Positions 20,413-29,752 are shown, counted from the stretch's first letter. The stretch is 64,000 nt of DNA from Prolixibacteraceae bacterium (GCA_009773765.1 WTWZ01000001.1:62001-126000); one strand, 5' to 3'. Made by a program: numbers and translations. The notes: generated by a model not told the origin, from the letters alone.

Positions 20413-21066
20413 ATGAAAAGAATAAAATTCAGCTTTTTTACATTGCTTGCTATAATTCTATTTGCTACTGCACTTTGTGGTCAGGAAAAGAAAAACAGTT
20501 TTAGAATTTCCGGAATTGCAGCACATTATATTGGTATTGAAGATGATGAATTAATAGGATCATACTGGGGATATTATAGTTTTCCGGTTGATAGGGGTTT
20601 TGAGTTCTCATATTTCAGACATTTATCGAAAAGTATAGAAATCGGCACAGGATTTAATTACCAATCCGGAAGAGTGGCTTCATATAGAAGTAGTCTCAAA
20701 AGGTTTCATTTTTATGAGATAAATATTCCGTTTGTCCTTAAAAAGGATTTTATTTTTAATGAAAAAAGCAGTTGCTTTTTAACAAGCGGGATATACCTTG
20801 GAAAAACATATTTGCAAAAGGCAGAAAACCCGGATAGTGCAGGAAACTGGCATGAATTTCCCAGTTTAGATTATCTAGTAAACTATTCCGATGATATCAG
20901 TTTTTTGGATATTTATCTTGATGCCGGTTATTCTTTTTCATTATCAAAACTGGGTGAAATATCATTAGCGCCATTCGCTAAATACCGGGCAAATACTACC
21001 TGGTTAAATTACCATCAAAATAAATATCATTTTGGAATTAAATTAAATTACTCACTTAAATTTTAA
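20413..21066 (+). CDS. outer-membrane beta-barrel protein, unknown function
   Basis: 217 aa with a signal peptide (MKRIKFSFFTLLAIILFATALCGQ). The mature part has alternating amphipathic strands, many aromatic residues and a final strand KYHFGIKLNYSLKF ending in phenylalanine, as expected for a small outer-membrane barrel assembled by BamA. It is followed only 4 bp later by a secreted GH16-like enzyme, so the two are surely one transcript. It might help dock or export that enzyme or be an unrelated PorT-like barrel; sequence alone does not tell. Confidence 0.7.
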   Translation: MKRIKFSFFTLLAIILFATALCGQEKKNSFRISGIAAHYIGIEDDELIGSYWGYYSFPVDRGFEFSYFRHLSKSIEIGTGFNYQSGRVASYRSSLKRFHFYEINIPFVLKKDFIFNEKSSCFLTSGIYLGKTYLQKAENPDSAGNWHEFPSLDYLVNYSDDISFLDIYLDAGYSFSLSKLGEISLAPFAKYRANTTWLNYHQNKYHFGIKLNYSLKF

Positions 21067-21070
21067 CCAA

Positions 21071-22747
21071 ATGAAAAATATCTTCTCTACTGTTTTATTA
21101 TTAACAGGAATACTTATAAATCAATTATCTTTTTCGCAATCGAACCCCAGGATGCAAAATCCAATTTATGCGCAGACAAAATTTTTTGATGATTTCAAAT
21201 CCTCTCAATTAAATAGAAGTGTATGGAATGTGGCATCTCACAGCATAGTAAAAGATAAGTATCAAACAAATCTGTTTATTTGGGTTGATAGTGTTGCCAC
21301 AGTTAATCAATCAAATGACAGTTTAAATCTTTCTATGTTATTTTATCAAAATTACAGAACTACAGATTGGAATAATAATCCAATTACCGCAAATTTTATT
21401 GCAGGTTCGCTCGAAACTTTTCAAACCTATAGTTATGGAGTTTATGAGTGTAAAGCCAACTTTGCCAATCAAAAAGGCTCATTCCCTGCATTCTGGCTGA
21501 TGAGTAAAATGCCGTGTAGTACTTCATACAATAATGAAATTGACATTGTTGAATTAAAATATGAAGACGATACCCCAACTCTCGATAATAATATATTTTA
21601 CTGGCCAACGAACTGCAATCCTAACAGTGTTGGACACGGTTTTAAAGCAAATACATTTACCTGGGGACAACCACATACATTTAAATGTATATGGTCACCA
21701 AGTAAAATTGAATATTGGGTTGACAATACACCTCTTCATACAGTTCAAAATACTGGACAAACTGAGTATCCACAATTACCTCAACGCATTATTCTAAGTC
21801 AACAAATTACAATGTTTAACACCACTCAGCCAATTTATGGAATCGTTACACCTCAAACATCAAATTTTCACTGGGTTAGATATCGCGAATTCTTTCTCGC
21901 CCCTGAAATCACAGTACCAAGCTTAATTTGTTCATCCGGTACAGCAGTATTAGATGTTGATCCATCTGCATCAAATTTCACGTGGAGTTTAACACCCACC
22001 AGCTTATTTTCAGGCAATAAAACTGGAACAGGTAAAACTGCAACAATAACAGCAGCTTCGGGTGCAAGCGGGCAGGGTAAAATAACCTACACTTTCAAAA
22101 TGCCAAGTGGTGAGCAATTTGAAGCAGAGAAAACCTTTTGGGTAGGCAAACCCAATAACGCCCAAATTGATATGATGGTAATGTTCGGCCAGTCTCCCTA
22201 CAATATTTTGTGTACAAACACGGAACAAATTATCGCGGCCAGCCATCCTAACGTTCAGCAACAGGGTATCGATTACTTTTACTGGGATTTTGGCTCGTGG
22301 GCGTCGTACCATACGGGGTACGATATGGGAGGGCCTGCACCAAACAGCCGTCCCACTTTTTATCTCAGCGGGTATCCGTCATCGTCGCAGGTAATTAAAG
22401 CTGCGGCACATAACCAGTGTGGTCACGATGTTTCAATGATAAACGCCAAATCAAAAACTTTTTATGCCCAGAACTGCTTTGGGTACTTCCTCGCGTTCTC
22501 TCCCAATCCAGCCGGAGATGAAACCACTTTAACCATAGAGTCCGATTCAAAAGAAGTTATTTTTGATGAAACAACTGAATGGGAACTGGAGGTATTCGAC
22601 CAGGTTCAAACTTTAAAAGAGAAAAAGACAAAACTCAAAGGCAAAGAACATAAAATTCAAACCGCAGGATGGAAGGAAGGAGTATATTTTGTTAGGGTAA
22701 AATACAAGGATGAGATTTTAACAAGCCAATTGGTTGTGAAACAATAA
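21071..22747 (+). CDS. secreted GH16-family glycoside hydrolase with T9SS-type C-terminal domain
   Basis: 558 aa. Signal peptide to about residue 22 (LSFSQS). The catalytic GH16 concanavalin-like domain (about 35-280) contains NNEIDIVE, in which Glu156, Asp158 and Glu161 fit the family E-x-D-x(1-2)-E nucleophile/acid-base motif, plus FPAFWLM and the strand IEYWVDNTPLH. A PKD-like region follows (about 280-450), then a C-terminal FSPNPAGDETTLTIES ... GVYFVRVKY ... QLVVKQ module, the Por/T9SS type A sorting signal. Substrate could be laminarin, agar, carrageenan or a related beta-glucan/galactan. Secreted to the surface or medium. Confidence 0.85.
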   Translation: MKNIFSTVLLLTGILINQLSFSQSNPRMQNPIYAQTKFFDDFKSSQLNRSVWNVASHSIVKDKYQTNLFIWVDSVATVNQSNDSLNLSMLFYQNYRTTDWNNNPITANFIAGSLETFQTYSYGVYECKANFANQKGSFPAFWLMSKMPCSTSYNNEIDIVELKYEDDTPTLDNNIFYWPTNCNPNSVGHGFKANTFTWGQPHTFKCIWSPSKIEYWVDNTPLHTVQNTGQTEYPQLPQRIILSQQITMFNTTQPIYGIVTPQTSNFHWVRYREFFLAPEITVPSLICSSGTAVLDVDPSASNFTWSLTPTSLFSGNKTGTGKTATITAASGASGQGKITYTFKMPSGEQFEAEKTFWVGKPNNAQIDMMVMFGQSPYNILCTNTEQIIAASHPNVQQQGIDYFYWDFGSWASYHTGYDMGGPAPNSRPTFYLSGYPSSSQVIKAAAHNQCGHDVSMINAKSKTFYAQNCFGYFLAFSPNPAGDETTLTIESDSKEVIFDETTEWELEVFDQVQTLKEKKTKLKGKEHKIQTAGWKEGVYFVRVKYKDEILTSQLVVKQ

Positions 22748-22758
22748 AACAAAGGGAC

Positions 22759-22797
22759 CCGTTCCCTCTGTATTCAACTCAGAAGGAACGGTTTTTT
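22759..22797 (+). terminator. rho-independent terminator
   Basis: Stem of 12 bp with one mismatch (CCGTTCCCTCTG with CAGAAGGAACGG), 9-base loop, immediately followed by TTTTTT. Ends the barrel-GH16 operon. Confidence 0.85.
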
Positions 22798-22852
22798 CAC
22801 ACACTTTGATAACCGAAAACACTAAACTCTGAACCCGAAACCCGGAACTGAT

Positions 22853-24532
22853 TTAACTATTCGGCAACTTTTCCCCCGGATATCTGATTGCCCATTCTTT
22901 CCAGAACAGTTTTACTTCGTTTTTCATCTCTTTTGAAAGTGACAGAATTCCGAAAAGGTTGGGAATGGTCATCAGTGCAATGGTAATTCCTGAAAGAGTC
23001 CAGATAATGGTTGTATCAGTAAACGATGCCAGAAAAAAACCAATTACATAAACAATATGGTAATAAATTACTTTGCTCGATCCAAACAAATAGGTAATTG
23101 CCCTGTCGCCGTAATACGACCAACTGATGGCAGTTGAAAACGCAAACAAAAGCAACCCAAAAGCAACCACATATTTCCCATAATCGCCAAACCAGCTTTT
23201 TGAGAATGCCACAGTAGTTAATGGCGCACTGTGCAGGAGCGATTTTCCAGAAAGTGTTAATCCGGGTTTGCTTACAAGTCGGCCATTTTTCACTTCTATT
23301 TGCCCTGAATAAGGTTGATTGTTCAGCCACACTTTTACTTCTTCGGCTACCGAACGCGAGTGTATAACAGTACGTTGATTTTGAACAACTCCATGGGCCA
23401 CATTGTAACTGCCTGTGTAAAAATCAATATTTGTTTTGCCAATCAGGAACAAGTGCAGTTTTTCAACATCTTCAGCATTGTTTTCGGAATAGGTTGTATT
23501 TAAAAATAACAGGTCAGCTTCCTGGAATTTATTGTCGTATTTTTCAGTCCAAACTCCCGATGAAAGCAAAACCATACCTGTCAAAAAGCAGATAATAATT
23601 GTATCAATGAAAGGTTCGAGCAACGCAACCAAACCTTCCGAAACCGGTTCGTGGGCGCGGGCTGCAGCATGTGCAATCGGTGCCGATCCCTGGCCGGCCT
23701 CGTTTGAAAACAAGCCCCTGTTTACCCCGCGGTTAAAGGCAAAAGCGATGCTTCCCCCCAAAAAACCGCCAATTGCAGCAGTCCCGGTAAATACATCGCC
23801 AAAAATGGCAACAAGCGAAGGGATAATATTTTGATAATTGTAAAAAATAACAGCGGATGAACCGATAAAATAGAATAATGCCATAATTGGAACAAGCCGT
23901 GAAGTTACCTGTGCAATACGTTTAATTCCGCCAATAATCACGAATCCCAGCAAAACCGCTAAAATTCCACCTGTCAGCATGTGGTTGATTCCAAATGTTT
24001 CGAACATGGAATTTGAAATGCTGTTGATTTGCGGCAGACTACCAGTACCGAAAGATGACAAAACCGTGGCCACTGCAAAAATCACGGCCAACCATCGAAG
24101 TTTCAGCCGGTTTTTCATGTAATACATCGGTCCCCCTGAAATTGAACCGTCAGCAGCAATCTCCCGATATTTGTGCGAAAGTGTAACTTCCACAAATTTG
24201 GTGGTCATTCCAACAGCGGCAGTTACCAGCATCCAGAACAATGCCGCCGGACCGCCCAAATGGATGGCCAATGCAACACCGGCAATATTACCAGTACCAA
24301 CTGTGCCAGATAAGGCAGTTGCCAACGCCTGAAAATGGGACATGTCACCAACATCGCCAGCCTTATCGAACTTACCGCGCACAATACGCAATGAATATTT
24401 CATGTACCTGAACTGCGGAAATTTCAGGTAAATGGTAAAAAAAAGCCCGGTTCCCAATAACAAAAAAACGAACCATTGCGATCCGCCCACATAACTGTCG
24501 ATAAATAAAAGTATTTCGTTTATTTTGTTCAT
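22853..24532 (-). CDS. sodium:alanine/glycine symporter family (AGCS) protein
   Basis: 559 aa, multi-pass inner-membrane Na+-coupled amino-acid carrier. Family features: [65 protein letters not shown] (a segment of that kind, first half shown), [11 protein letters not shown] and [19 protein letters not shown]. Usual length is about 450-490 aa. The excess comes from a soluble insertion of roughly 110 residues (about 328-440) between two late TM helices, starting after [12 protein letters not shown] and ending before [13 protein letters not shown]. Its role is unknown. Neighbours give no operon context. Confidence 0.88.
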   Translation of the reverse strand: MNKINEILLFIDSYVGGSQWFVFLLLGTGLFFTIYLKFPQFRYMKYSLRIVRGKFDKAGDVGDMSHFQALATALSGTVGTGNIAGVALAIHLGGPAALFWMLVTAAVGMTTKFVEVTLSHKYREIAADGSISGGPMYYMKNRLKLRWLAVIFAVATVLSSFGTGSLPQINSISNSMFETFGINHMLTGGILAVLLGFVIIGGIKRIAQVTSRLVPIMALFYFIGSSAVIFYNYQNIIPSLVAIFGDVFTGTAAIGGFLGGSIAFAFNRGVNRGLFSNEAGQGSAPIAHAAARAHEPVSEGLVALLEPFIDTIIICFLTGMVLLSSGVWTEKYDNKFQEADLLFLNTTYSENNAEDVEKLHLFLIGKTNIDFYTGSYNVAHGVVQNQRTVIHSRSVAEEVKVWLNNQPYSGQIEVKNGRLVSKPGLTLSGKSLLHSAPLTTVAFSKSWFGDYGKYVVAFGLLLFAFSTAISWSYYGDRAITYLFGSSKVIYYHIVYVIGFFLASFTDTTIIWTLSGITIALMTIPNLFGILSLSKEMKNEVKLFWKEWAIRYPGEKLPNS

Positions 24533-24658
24533 TTAAGGCCGTTTTTTAAATTTCTGCTAAAAATAGTAATCTCTTTCAATTTCAACTTACTGATGAATTG
24601 TTAAATTGAAAAATTGGAAAATTAAAATTCAGATAAAGTGATTTAAACAGAAATAGTT

Positions 24659-24666
24659 TAATTTTG
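24659..24666 (+). promoter_or_regulatory. -7 box ahead of the small acidic protein
   Basis: TAATTTTG, an exact TAnnTTTG match, 24 bp before the ATG at 24691. No convincing -33 box. Confidence 0.45.
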
Positions 24667-24690
24667 AATTGAACTTTAAAAATCATAGCC

Positions 24691-24942
24691 ATGTTACCAA
24701 AATTTTTACTCGCCGACAACTCGCTTGAAACACCCGACACCATTTTTGTTGTACACACCGAAACGCCACGGTTTATAATTGAATCGGATATCGATGATTT
24801 CTGGAGCAACCAGGCCATTCACTGGATTGACGGCGAACCTGGCGATGAGGAATTAATTTCTGATTTAGTTGAAGCCGCCGAGGAATTTCTCGAAAAAGAA
24901 TTCGAAAACGAGGATTTGCTGGATGAGGATGAAGAGAAATAA
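24691..24942 (+). CDS. small conserved acidic protein (83 aa), unknown function
   Basis: Starts MLPKFLLADNSLETPDTIFVVHTETPRFIIE, continues with the QAIHWIDGEP segment and ends in a very acidic helix (EEFLEKEFENEDLLDEDEEK). I recall similar short proteins in other Bacteroidota, but no domain name is certain. Cytosolic, no signal peptide. It stands alone between the AGCS symporter and tex, with its own -7 box. Confidence 0.7.
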   Translation: MLPKFLLADNSLETPDTIFVVHTETPRFIIESDIDDFWSNQAIHWIDGEPGDEELISDLVEAAEEFLEKEFENEDLLDEDEEK

Positions 24943-25042
24943 TTAATCTGATTAATATTGATTTGGGTCTGGAAACCCAATAGCTATTTGTTCAAAATCT
25001 CTGATCCGGGCTTTCTTAATTTGTAATAGTTGCTTTTCAAAA

Positions 25043-27178
25043 TTAAATTTGTTCTACCCCTTTTAAAGTGAGCTGAATCCGTTTTCGTGCCACATCTATT
25101 TCCTTAATCCTGACTTTTATATGTTGCTGAAGTTTTACAATTTCGTTGGGATCGGAGATAAACCGGTCGGCCAGTTCCGAAACATGAATCAATCCCGATT
25201 CCTTGATACCCAAATCTACAAAAGCGCCGAAATTGGTAATGTTGTTTACAATTCCGGGCAGTTCCATTCCTTCGCGCAGGTCGCTTATCGAACGAATTCC
25301 CTCGGCAAATTCAAATATTTTAATTGGTTTTCGCGGGTCTCTTCCCGGTTTTAAGAGTTCGTTTTTAATATCGGTCAGTGTTGGTAATCCAACTTCTGCA
25401 GTAACATATTTCTGAAAATCAATTTTAGAAACCAGTTCCTCATTTCGAACCAAATCATTGATTTCGCATTTTAAATCCTTGGCAATTTGTTTTACAATTT
25501 TGTAGGATTCAGGATGTACGGCAGAATTATCCAACGGATTTTTTGCATCCGGAATTCGGAGAAATCCGGCCGACTGTTCAAAAGCTGCCGGACCCATTCT
25601 TGCTACTTTTTTCAGTTCATCGCGCGAAGTAAACAGACCATTTTCTTTTCTGTAATTGGTTATATTTTCAGCCAAAGTTGGCCCCAATCCTGAAATGTAT
25701 GTTAGCAAGTGTTTGCTGGCAGTATTCAGGTTCACACCCACCGAATTCACACTCAGTTCAACCACTGAATCGAGACTGTTTTTTAGTTTTTTCTGATCGA
25801 TATCGTGCTGGTATTGCCCAACGCCAATGCTTTTTGCATCAATTTTTACCAATTCTGCCAGAGGGTCCATTAAACGCCGCCCAATTGAAACTGCCCCGCG
25901 AACTGTAACATCGTACTGCGGGAATTCCTGACGGGCAACCGATGATGCTGAATAGACCGAAGCGCCGTCTTCGTTAACTACGTAAACCCGCAACTCGCGG
26001 TCGAAATGCAGTCTTTTGATAAAAGCTTCGGTTTCGCGGCTGGCTGTTCCATTTCCGATAGCCACTGCTTCTATTTTGTACATTTCAACCATCGAGCTTA
26101 GTTTTTTGGCAGCCATTTTAAAATCTTCCTGCGGTTTGTGCGGGTAAATGGTTTCGTTGTGGAGCAAGTTTCCCTGTTCATCCAAACATACAACCTTGCA
26201 GCCGGTGCGATACCCCGGGTCGATGGCCAGAATCCGTTTCTGTCCCAAAGGCGGGGCAAGCAAAAGCTGGCGCAGGTTTTCGGCAAAAACGCGGATTGCT
26301 TCTTCATCGGCTTTTTCTTTCGAGAGATTGGCAAACTCGGTTTCAATCGAGGGTTGGATTAAACGTTTCAAGCTGTCTTTTACCGCCATTTCAACATGAT
26401 CGGCACAGGTATTTAAGCCGGTTACAAAAAAGCGGTTCAGGTGTTCAAGAATTTTGTCGGCATCGGGAGTGATTGCAACGCGCAAAAATCCTTCGTTTTC
26501 ACCACGGCGCATAGCGAGTAAACGGTGTGACGGGCATTTTTTCAGTGGCTCTTTCCAGTCGAAATAATCGCGGTATTTGGCGGCCTCTTCTTCTTTTCCT
26601 TTAATGATTTTTGAAGTTATCACCGCATCGAGTTCAAAACCGCGGCGTACAATATTTCTGGCTTTTTCGTTTTCGCTTATCCATTCGGCAATAATAACGC
26701 GGGCACCTTCCAAAGCATCTTCAACGGTTTTAACATTTTCGTTTAGAAATGAAACTGCCCTTGTTTCGATGCTTCGTTCCAATTGCTTCATGATGATTTT
26801 TGCAAGTGGTTCAAGCCCTTTTTCTTTGGCAATGGTTGCTTTTGTGCGGCGTTTGGGTTTGTACGGAAGGTAAATATCTTCGAGTTCAACGGCATCGAAA
26901 CAGTTAACAATCCGGTTTTTGAGTTCGGGCGTTAAAAGTTTCTGTTCTTCAATTGTTTTTAAAACTGTTTCCTTGCGTTTTTCGAGTTCGGTGTATTTCT
27001 CGTTCAGTTCTTTAATATTTAAAACCTGCACTTCATCGAGTCTTCCGGTGCGTTCTTTCCGGTAGCGTGAGATAAAAGGAACGGTGGCGCCCTCAGTTAA
27101 AAGGGTGATGGTATTTGAAACCTGGTTTTCCCTGATTCCAAGGTTTTGAGAGATTAAATCGATTATTTTCGGATTCAT
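25043..27178 (-). CDS. tex: Tex family RNA-binding protein
   Basis: 711 aa from ATG 27178 (MNPKIIDLISQNLG). Order: N-terminal helical domain with TVPFISRYRKERTGRLDE, a YqgF/RNase H-like fold (LAIDPGYRTGCKVVCLDE, about 325-450), helix-hairpin-helix repeats (LGPTLAENITNYRKENG) and a C-terminal S1 RNA-binding domain (GIVNNITNFGAFVDLGIKE). Nucleic-acid binding, implicated in transcription and RNA turnover in other bacteria. The frame is open to 27370, but those codons run through a promoter box (TACCTTTG) and through repeats, so 27178 is the start. Confidence 0.95.
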   Translation of the reverse strand: MNPKIIDLISQNLGIRENQVSNTITLLTEGATVPFISRYRKERTGRLDEVQVLNIKELNEKYTELEKRKETVLKTIEEQKLLTPELKNRIVNCFDAVELEDIYLPYKPKRRTKATIAKEKGLEPLAKIIMKQLERSIETRAVSFLNENVKTVEDALEGARVIIAEWISENEKARNIVRRGFELDAVITSKIIKGKEEEAAKYRDYFDWKEPLKKCPSHRLLAMRRGENEGFLRVAITPDADKILEHLNRFFVTGLNTCADHVEMAVKDSLKRLIQPSIETEFANLSKEKADEEAIRVFAENLRQLLLAPPLGQKRILAIDPGYRTGCKVVCLDEQGNLLHNETIYPHKPQEDFKMAAKKLSSMVEMYKIEAVAIGNGTASRETEAFIKRLHFDRELRVYVVNEDGASVYSASSVARQEFPQYDVTVRGAVSIGRRLMDPLAELVKIDAKSIGVGQYQHDIDQKKLKNSLDSVVELSVNSVGVNLNTASKHLLTYISGLGPTLAENITNYRKENGLFTSRDELKKVARMGPAAFEQSAGFLRIPDAKNPLDNSAVHPESYKIVKQIAKDLKCEINDLVRNEELVSKIDFQKYVTAEVGLPTLTDIKNELLKPGRDPRKPIKIFEFAEGIRSISDLREGMELPGIVNNITNFGAFVDLGIKESGLIHVSELADRFISDPNEIVKLQQHIKVRIKEIDVARKRIQLTLKGVEQI

Positions 27179-27200
27179 TTCAATGGATTTTTTCAGGTTG

Positions 27201-27208
27201 CAAAGGTA
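27201..27208 (-). promoter_or_regulatory. -7 box of tex
   Basis: TACCTTTG on the minus strand, an exact TAnnTTTG match 22 bp before the tex ATG. It excludes the 64-codon upstream extension of the frame. Confidence 0.55.
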
Positions 27209-27233
27209 GAAAAGAAACGGAATTTTGGCTTCT

Positions 27234-27295
27234 CCGGGACTTTGACTTTCCCAAGTCAAAGAGTTCTGTCGGACTTTGGAAAGTCCGACTCCCGG
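27234..27295. repeat. branched palindrome (three-way-junction fold)
   Basis: Outer stem CCGGGA (27234-27239) with TCCCGG (27290-27295) encloses two perfect hairpins. Hairpin 1 is CTTTGACTT-TCCC-AAGTCAAAG (27240-27261). Hairpin 2 is GTCGGACTTT-GG-AAAGTCCGAC (27268-27289). Only six bases lie between the two hairpins, and none lies between either hairpin and the outer stem. It lies just upstream of the tex promoter and beside the repeat flanking the toxin-antitoxin module. Confidence 0.75.
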
Positions 27296-27312
27296 ATACA
27301 GCGAAGTCCCGG

Positions 27313-27415
27313 CCCGATTGTCAGGCAGGCGATTCGTCAATTTAAAAGCGCGGATCGGAATCCGGGGCACCCAATGCTCAAACTTTTTCCATTAACCCTA
27401 AAATTTAACGACAGC
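27313..27415 (+). repeat. direct repeat flanking the toxin-antitoxin module, left copy
   Basis: The first 51 bases align with 28148-28199 with about nine mismatches and one gap; both contain GGCGATTC and CAATTTAAAAG. Weaker similarity continues through GGGCAC, CCAAT, ATCAAAC-like and the T-run to about 27415, after a short insertion in the right copy. It ends just before the antitoxin promoter. Confidence 0.7.
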
Positions 27416-27434
27416 AATTCGAATACATACAACT

Positions 27435-27456
27435 ATTTTTAAAAATCGTATATTTG
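27435..27456 (+). promoter_or_regulatory. antitoxin promoter with palindromic operator candidate
   Basis: TATATTTG at 27449-27456 is an exact -7 box, 15 bp before the antitoxin ATG. Just upstream is the 12-bp palindrome ATTTTTAAAAAT (27435-27446), in the place expected for autoregulation by an antitoxin-toxin complex. The regulatory role is inference. Confidence 0.45.
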
Positions 27457-27467
27457 AAATAAAAAAG

Positions 27468-27710
27468 ATGAATACAATTGAACTCAAAAATAATCTACAT
27501 CATTTAATCGATTCAACAAATAACGACCATTTGCTTTCGAAGTTTTATTCATTAATGGTTACTATTAAAAATCAGCCCGAGGGAAAACTTTGGAGCAGAC
27601 TTTCTCAGGAAGAGGAGGATGAATTACTTCTATCAGATGTAGAATCAAATGACCCGGAAAATCTGATTCCACATGCGGAGGTCGAAAAGAAACACAGTAA
27701 ATGGCTTTGA
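27468..27710 (+). CDS. antitoxin of a type II toxin-antitoxin pair
   Basis: 80 aa, small and charged: MNTIELKNNLHHLIDSTNND, a central WSRLSQEEEDELLLSDVESND stretch typical of 'addiction module' antitoxins paired with ParE/RelE toxins, and a C-terminal VEKKHSKWL. Its last 10 bp overlap the toxin gene, the usual coupling in such operons. It should neutralise the toxin by binding it. No obvious DNA-binding fold is seen. Flanked on both sides by imperfect direct repeats. Confidence 0.8.
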   Translation: MNTIELKNNLHHLIDSTNNDHLLSKFYSLMVTIKNQPEGKLWSRLSQEEEDELLLSDVESNDPENLIPHAEVEKKHSKWL

Positions 27711-27997
27711 CAATCTTCTGGTCGAAAAAAGCTGATAAGAATTTCGACAAAATAATCAGATTTATAGATGAAGAGTGGGGAGAATCTGCAACAAGGGTAT
27801 TTGTTCGAAAAGTTTATGATTTTCTTGAGTTACTCCAGGAATTTCCTGAAATTGGAACTATTGAAAACAGAGAAAGTAATATTCGTGGTTTTGTAATTGT
27901 CAAACAACTCACACTTTTTTACAAGATTTATCAAAATAAAATCATCCTTTTAAATTTCTTTGATAACAGGATGAGTCCCAAGAGAAAAAAATACTAA
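27701..27997 (+). CDS. ParE/RelE-family toxin
   Basis: 98 aa. Starts MALTIFWSKKADKNFDKIIRFIDEEWG and contains FVRKVYDFLELLQEFPEIGT, the conserved 'F P ..G' turn, and a late LFYKIYQNKIILLNFFDNRM strand pair, as in ParE-like gyrase poisons and RelE-like ribonucleases. Translation is coupled to the antitoxin by a 10-bp overlap. ParE is slightly favoured over RelE because the protein ends in a short strand plus basic tail with no obvious RelE catalytic set, but the target is not determinable here. Confidence 0.82.
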   Translation: MALTIFWSKKADKNFDKIIRFIDEEWGESATRVFVRKVYDFLELLQEFPEIGTIENRESNIRGFVIVKQLTLFYKIYQNKIILLNFFDNRMSPKRKKY

Positions 27998-28314
27998 TTC
28001 AGCTAAAAAGTCTCTTAACGGACTTGAAATTGTATGTTTCAGTTAGCTTTTACCCGAAAGTAGCCGCATTTACTCATTTATATGTAACCCTGACATCTAT
28101 TGAGTCTAACTCTTTTGGTCACCTTTCCAGGTGCGGCGAATTCTATACCCGATAGTCTGGCGGGCGATTCACCAATTTAAAAGTGCAGTTCGAAAATCCT
28201 GCCCGTCCACCTGGCGGGCACGCCAATCTGCAATCAAACTTTTTTCCTTTAAACATTAAACATTAAACATTAAACTCCTATTTTTGCACCTCAATTTGAA
28301 AAGATTAAGATACG
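27998..28314. other. intergenic region toxin-ffh
   Basis: 317 bp. The first 150 bp show nothing recognisable. Then come the right copy of the direct repeat (28148-28275), which ends in three tandem AAACATT units (28251-28275), and the ffh -7 box TATTTTTG (28279-28286). Confidence 0.55.
28148..28275 (+). repeat. direct repeat flanking the toxin-antitoxin module, right copy
   Basis: Counterpart of 27313-27415 in the same orientation. It carries an extra small palindrome (TGCCCG at 28200-28205 with CGGGCA at 28215-28220) that the left copy lacks, and ends in the AAACATT tandem. It abuts the ffh promoter as the left copy abuts the antitoxin promoter. Confidence 0.65.
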
Positions 28315-29655
28315 ATGTTTGAGAATTTAAGCGACAGGCTCGAAAGGTCATTCAAGCTGTTAAAAGGCGAAGGAAAAATAACAGAAATCAACGTAGCTGA
28401 AACGTTAAAAGACATTCGTCGTGCATTGCTCGATGCTGACGTTAACTTTAAAATTGCCAAACAATTTACCGACGATGTAAAGGAGAAAGCACTTGGACTG
28501 CAGGTTTTAACGGCGGTGAAACCGGGACAGTTAATGGTTAAAATTGTTAAGGACGAACTGACTGCCCTGATGGGCGGCAAGTTTACAGATATAAACCTGA
28601 AAGGAAAACCATCTGTAATTCTGATGGCGGGTTTGCAAGGTTCGGGTAAAACCACTTTTTCGGGGAAACTGGCGCTGATGTTGAAAAGCAAAAAAGGCCG
28701 CCATCCGCTGCTTGTTGCCTGCGACGTTTATCGTCCTGCCGCTATCGAACAGTTAAAAGTGTTAGGCGGACAAATCAATGTTCCGGTTTATACCGAAGAT
28801 GGAAACCTCGATCCGGTAAAAATTGCAAAAAATGCCATTGCCGAAGCAAAAAAGCAGGGCAACGATATTGTAATCATCGACACCGCCGGTCGTTTGGCTA
28901 TCGATGCGCAAATGATGAATGAAATTGCGGCAGTTAAAGCTGCTGTAAATCCCGACGAAATATTGTTTGTTGTCGATTCGATGACCGGCCAGGATGCGGT
29001 GAATACAGCTAAAGAGTTTAATGATCGTTTGGATTTCGACGGAGTTATTTTAACCAAATTGGATGGTGATACCCGTGGTGGAGCGGCTCTTTCTATCCGT
29101 GCAGTAGTTGAAAAGCCAATTAAATTTGTTGGTACAGGCGAAAAACTTGATGCTCTGGATGTTTTTCATCCCGATCGTATGGCCGACCGGATTCTGGGGA
29201 TGGGCGATATTGTTTCGCTGGTTGAAAAAGCACAGGAACAGTTTGATTCGGAAGAAGCCCGGAAACTACAGAAAAAGCTGGCTCAGAATACTTTCAACTT
29301 TAACGATTTTCTAAAACAGATTAGCCAGATTAAGAAAATGGGAAACCTGAAAGATGTTGTCGGGATGATTCCCGGAATGGGCAAGGCAATGAAAAATCTG
29401 GATATTGACGATGATGCATTTAAACACATTGAGGCTATTATTTATTCGATGACGACGAAGGAACGTGAGGAGCCGGCCATATTAAACGGTAGCCGGCGCA
29501 AAAGGATTGCTGAAGGCTCTGGAACTAACATTCAGGAAGTGAACCGGTTACTGAAACAGTTTGATGAAACCCGCAAAATGATGAAAATGGTTTCGCAAGG
29601 CAAAAATATGCAGCGGATGATGAGCGGGATGCAGCAGCCCGGGAGGAAGTTTTAA
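28315..29655 (+). CDS. ffh: signal recognition particle protein Ffh (SRP54)
   Basis: 446 aa GTPase that targets nascent membrane proteins to the translocon with the SRP RNA and FtsY. N domain (1-85), then the G domain with [30 protein letters not shown], and [14 protein letters not shown] (about 100-295). The methionine-rich M domain follows (about 300-446), ending [17 protein letters not shown]. The preceding -7 box TATTTTTG (28279-28286) gives it its own promoter. The SRP RNA gene itself was not seen in this window. Confidence 0.97.
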   Translation: MFENLSDRLERSFKLLKGEGKITEINVAETLKDIRRALLDADVNFKIAKQFTDDVKEKALGLQVLTAVKPGQLMVKIVKDELTALMGGKFTDINLKGKPSVILMAGLQGSGKTTFSGKLALMLKSKKGRHPLLVACDVYRPAAIEQLKVLGGQINVPVYTEDGNLDPVKIAKNAIAEAKKQGNDIVIIDTAGRLAIDAQMMNEIAAVKAAVNPDEILFVVDSMTGQDAVNTAKEFNDRLDFDGVILTKLDGDTRGGAALSIRAVVEKPIKFVGTGEKLDALDVFHPDRMADRILGMGDIVSLVEKAQEQFDSEEARKLQKKLAQNTFNFNDFLKQISQIKKMGNLKDVVGMIPGMGKAMKNLDIDDDAFKHIEAIIYSMTTKEREEPAILNGSRRKRIAEGSGTNIQEVNRLLKQFDETRKMMKMVSQGKNMQRMMSGMQQPGRKF

Positions 29656-29659
29656 AGAA

Positions 29660-29692
29660 TGCCCCCTCCAGCTCCCCCTAAGGGGAGAGTTT
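29660..29692 (+). repeat. dispersed G/C-rich palindromic repeat, copy A
   Basis: Directly after the ffh stop: a C-rich arm leads into the hairpin CTCCCC-CTAA-GGGGAG (29672-29687). Same family and same orientation relative to the upstream gene as the copies at the ends of sufB, the 50.3-kb gene and cutC. It is followed by a short run of GGACTT/CCGAC-type units (29705-29740). Confidence 0.65.
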
Positions 29693-29752
29693 GAAAAAAG
29701 GAATAAAAATTTCGGACTTACGGCTTCGGACTTCCGACAAATTTTTCAAATT

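Noticed and set aside
27998-28147. SRP RNA or another small RNA next to ffh
   Set aside because: No SRP-domain tetraloop or matching helices were recognised in the gap.
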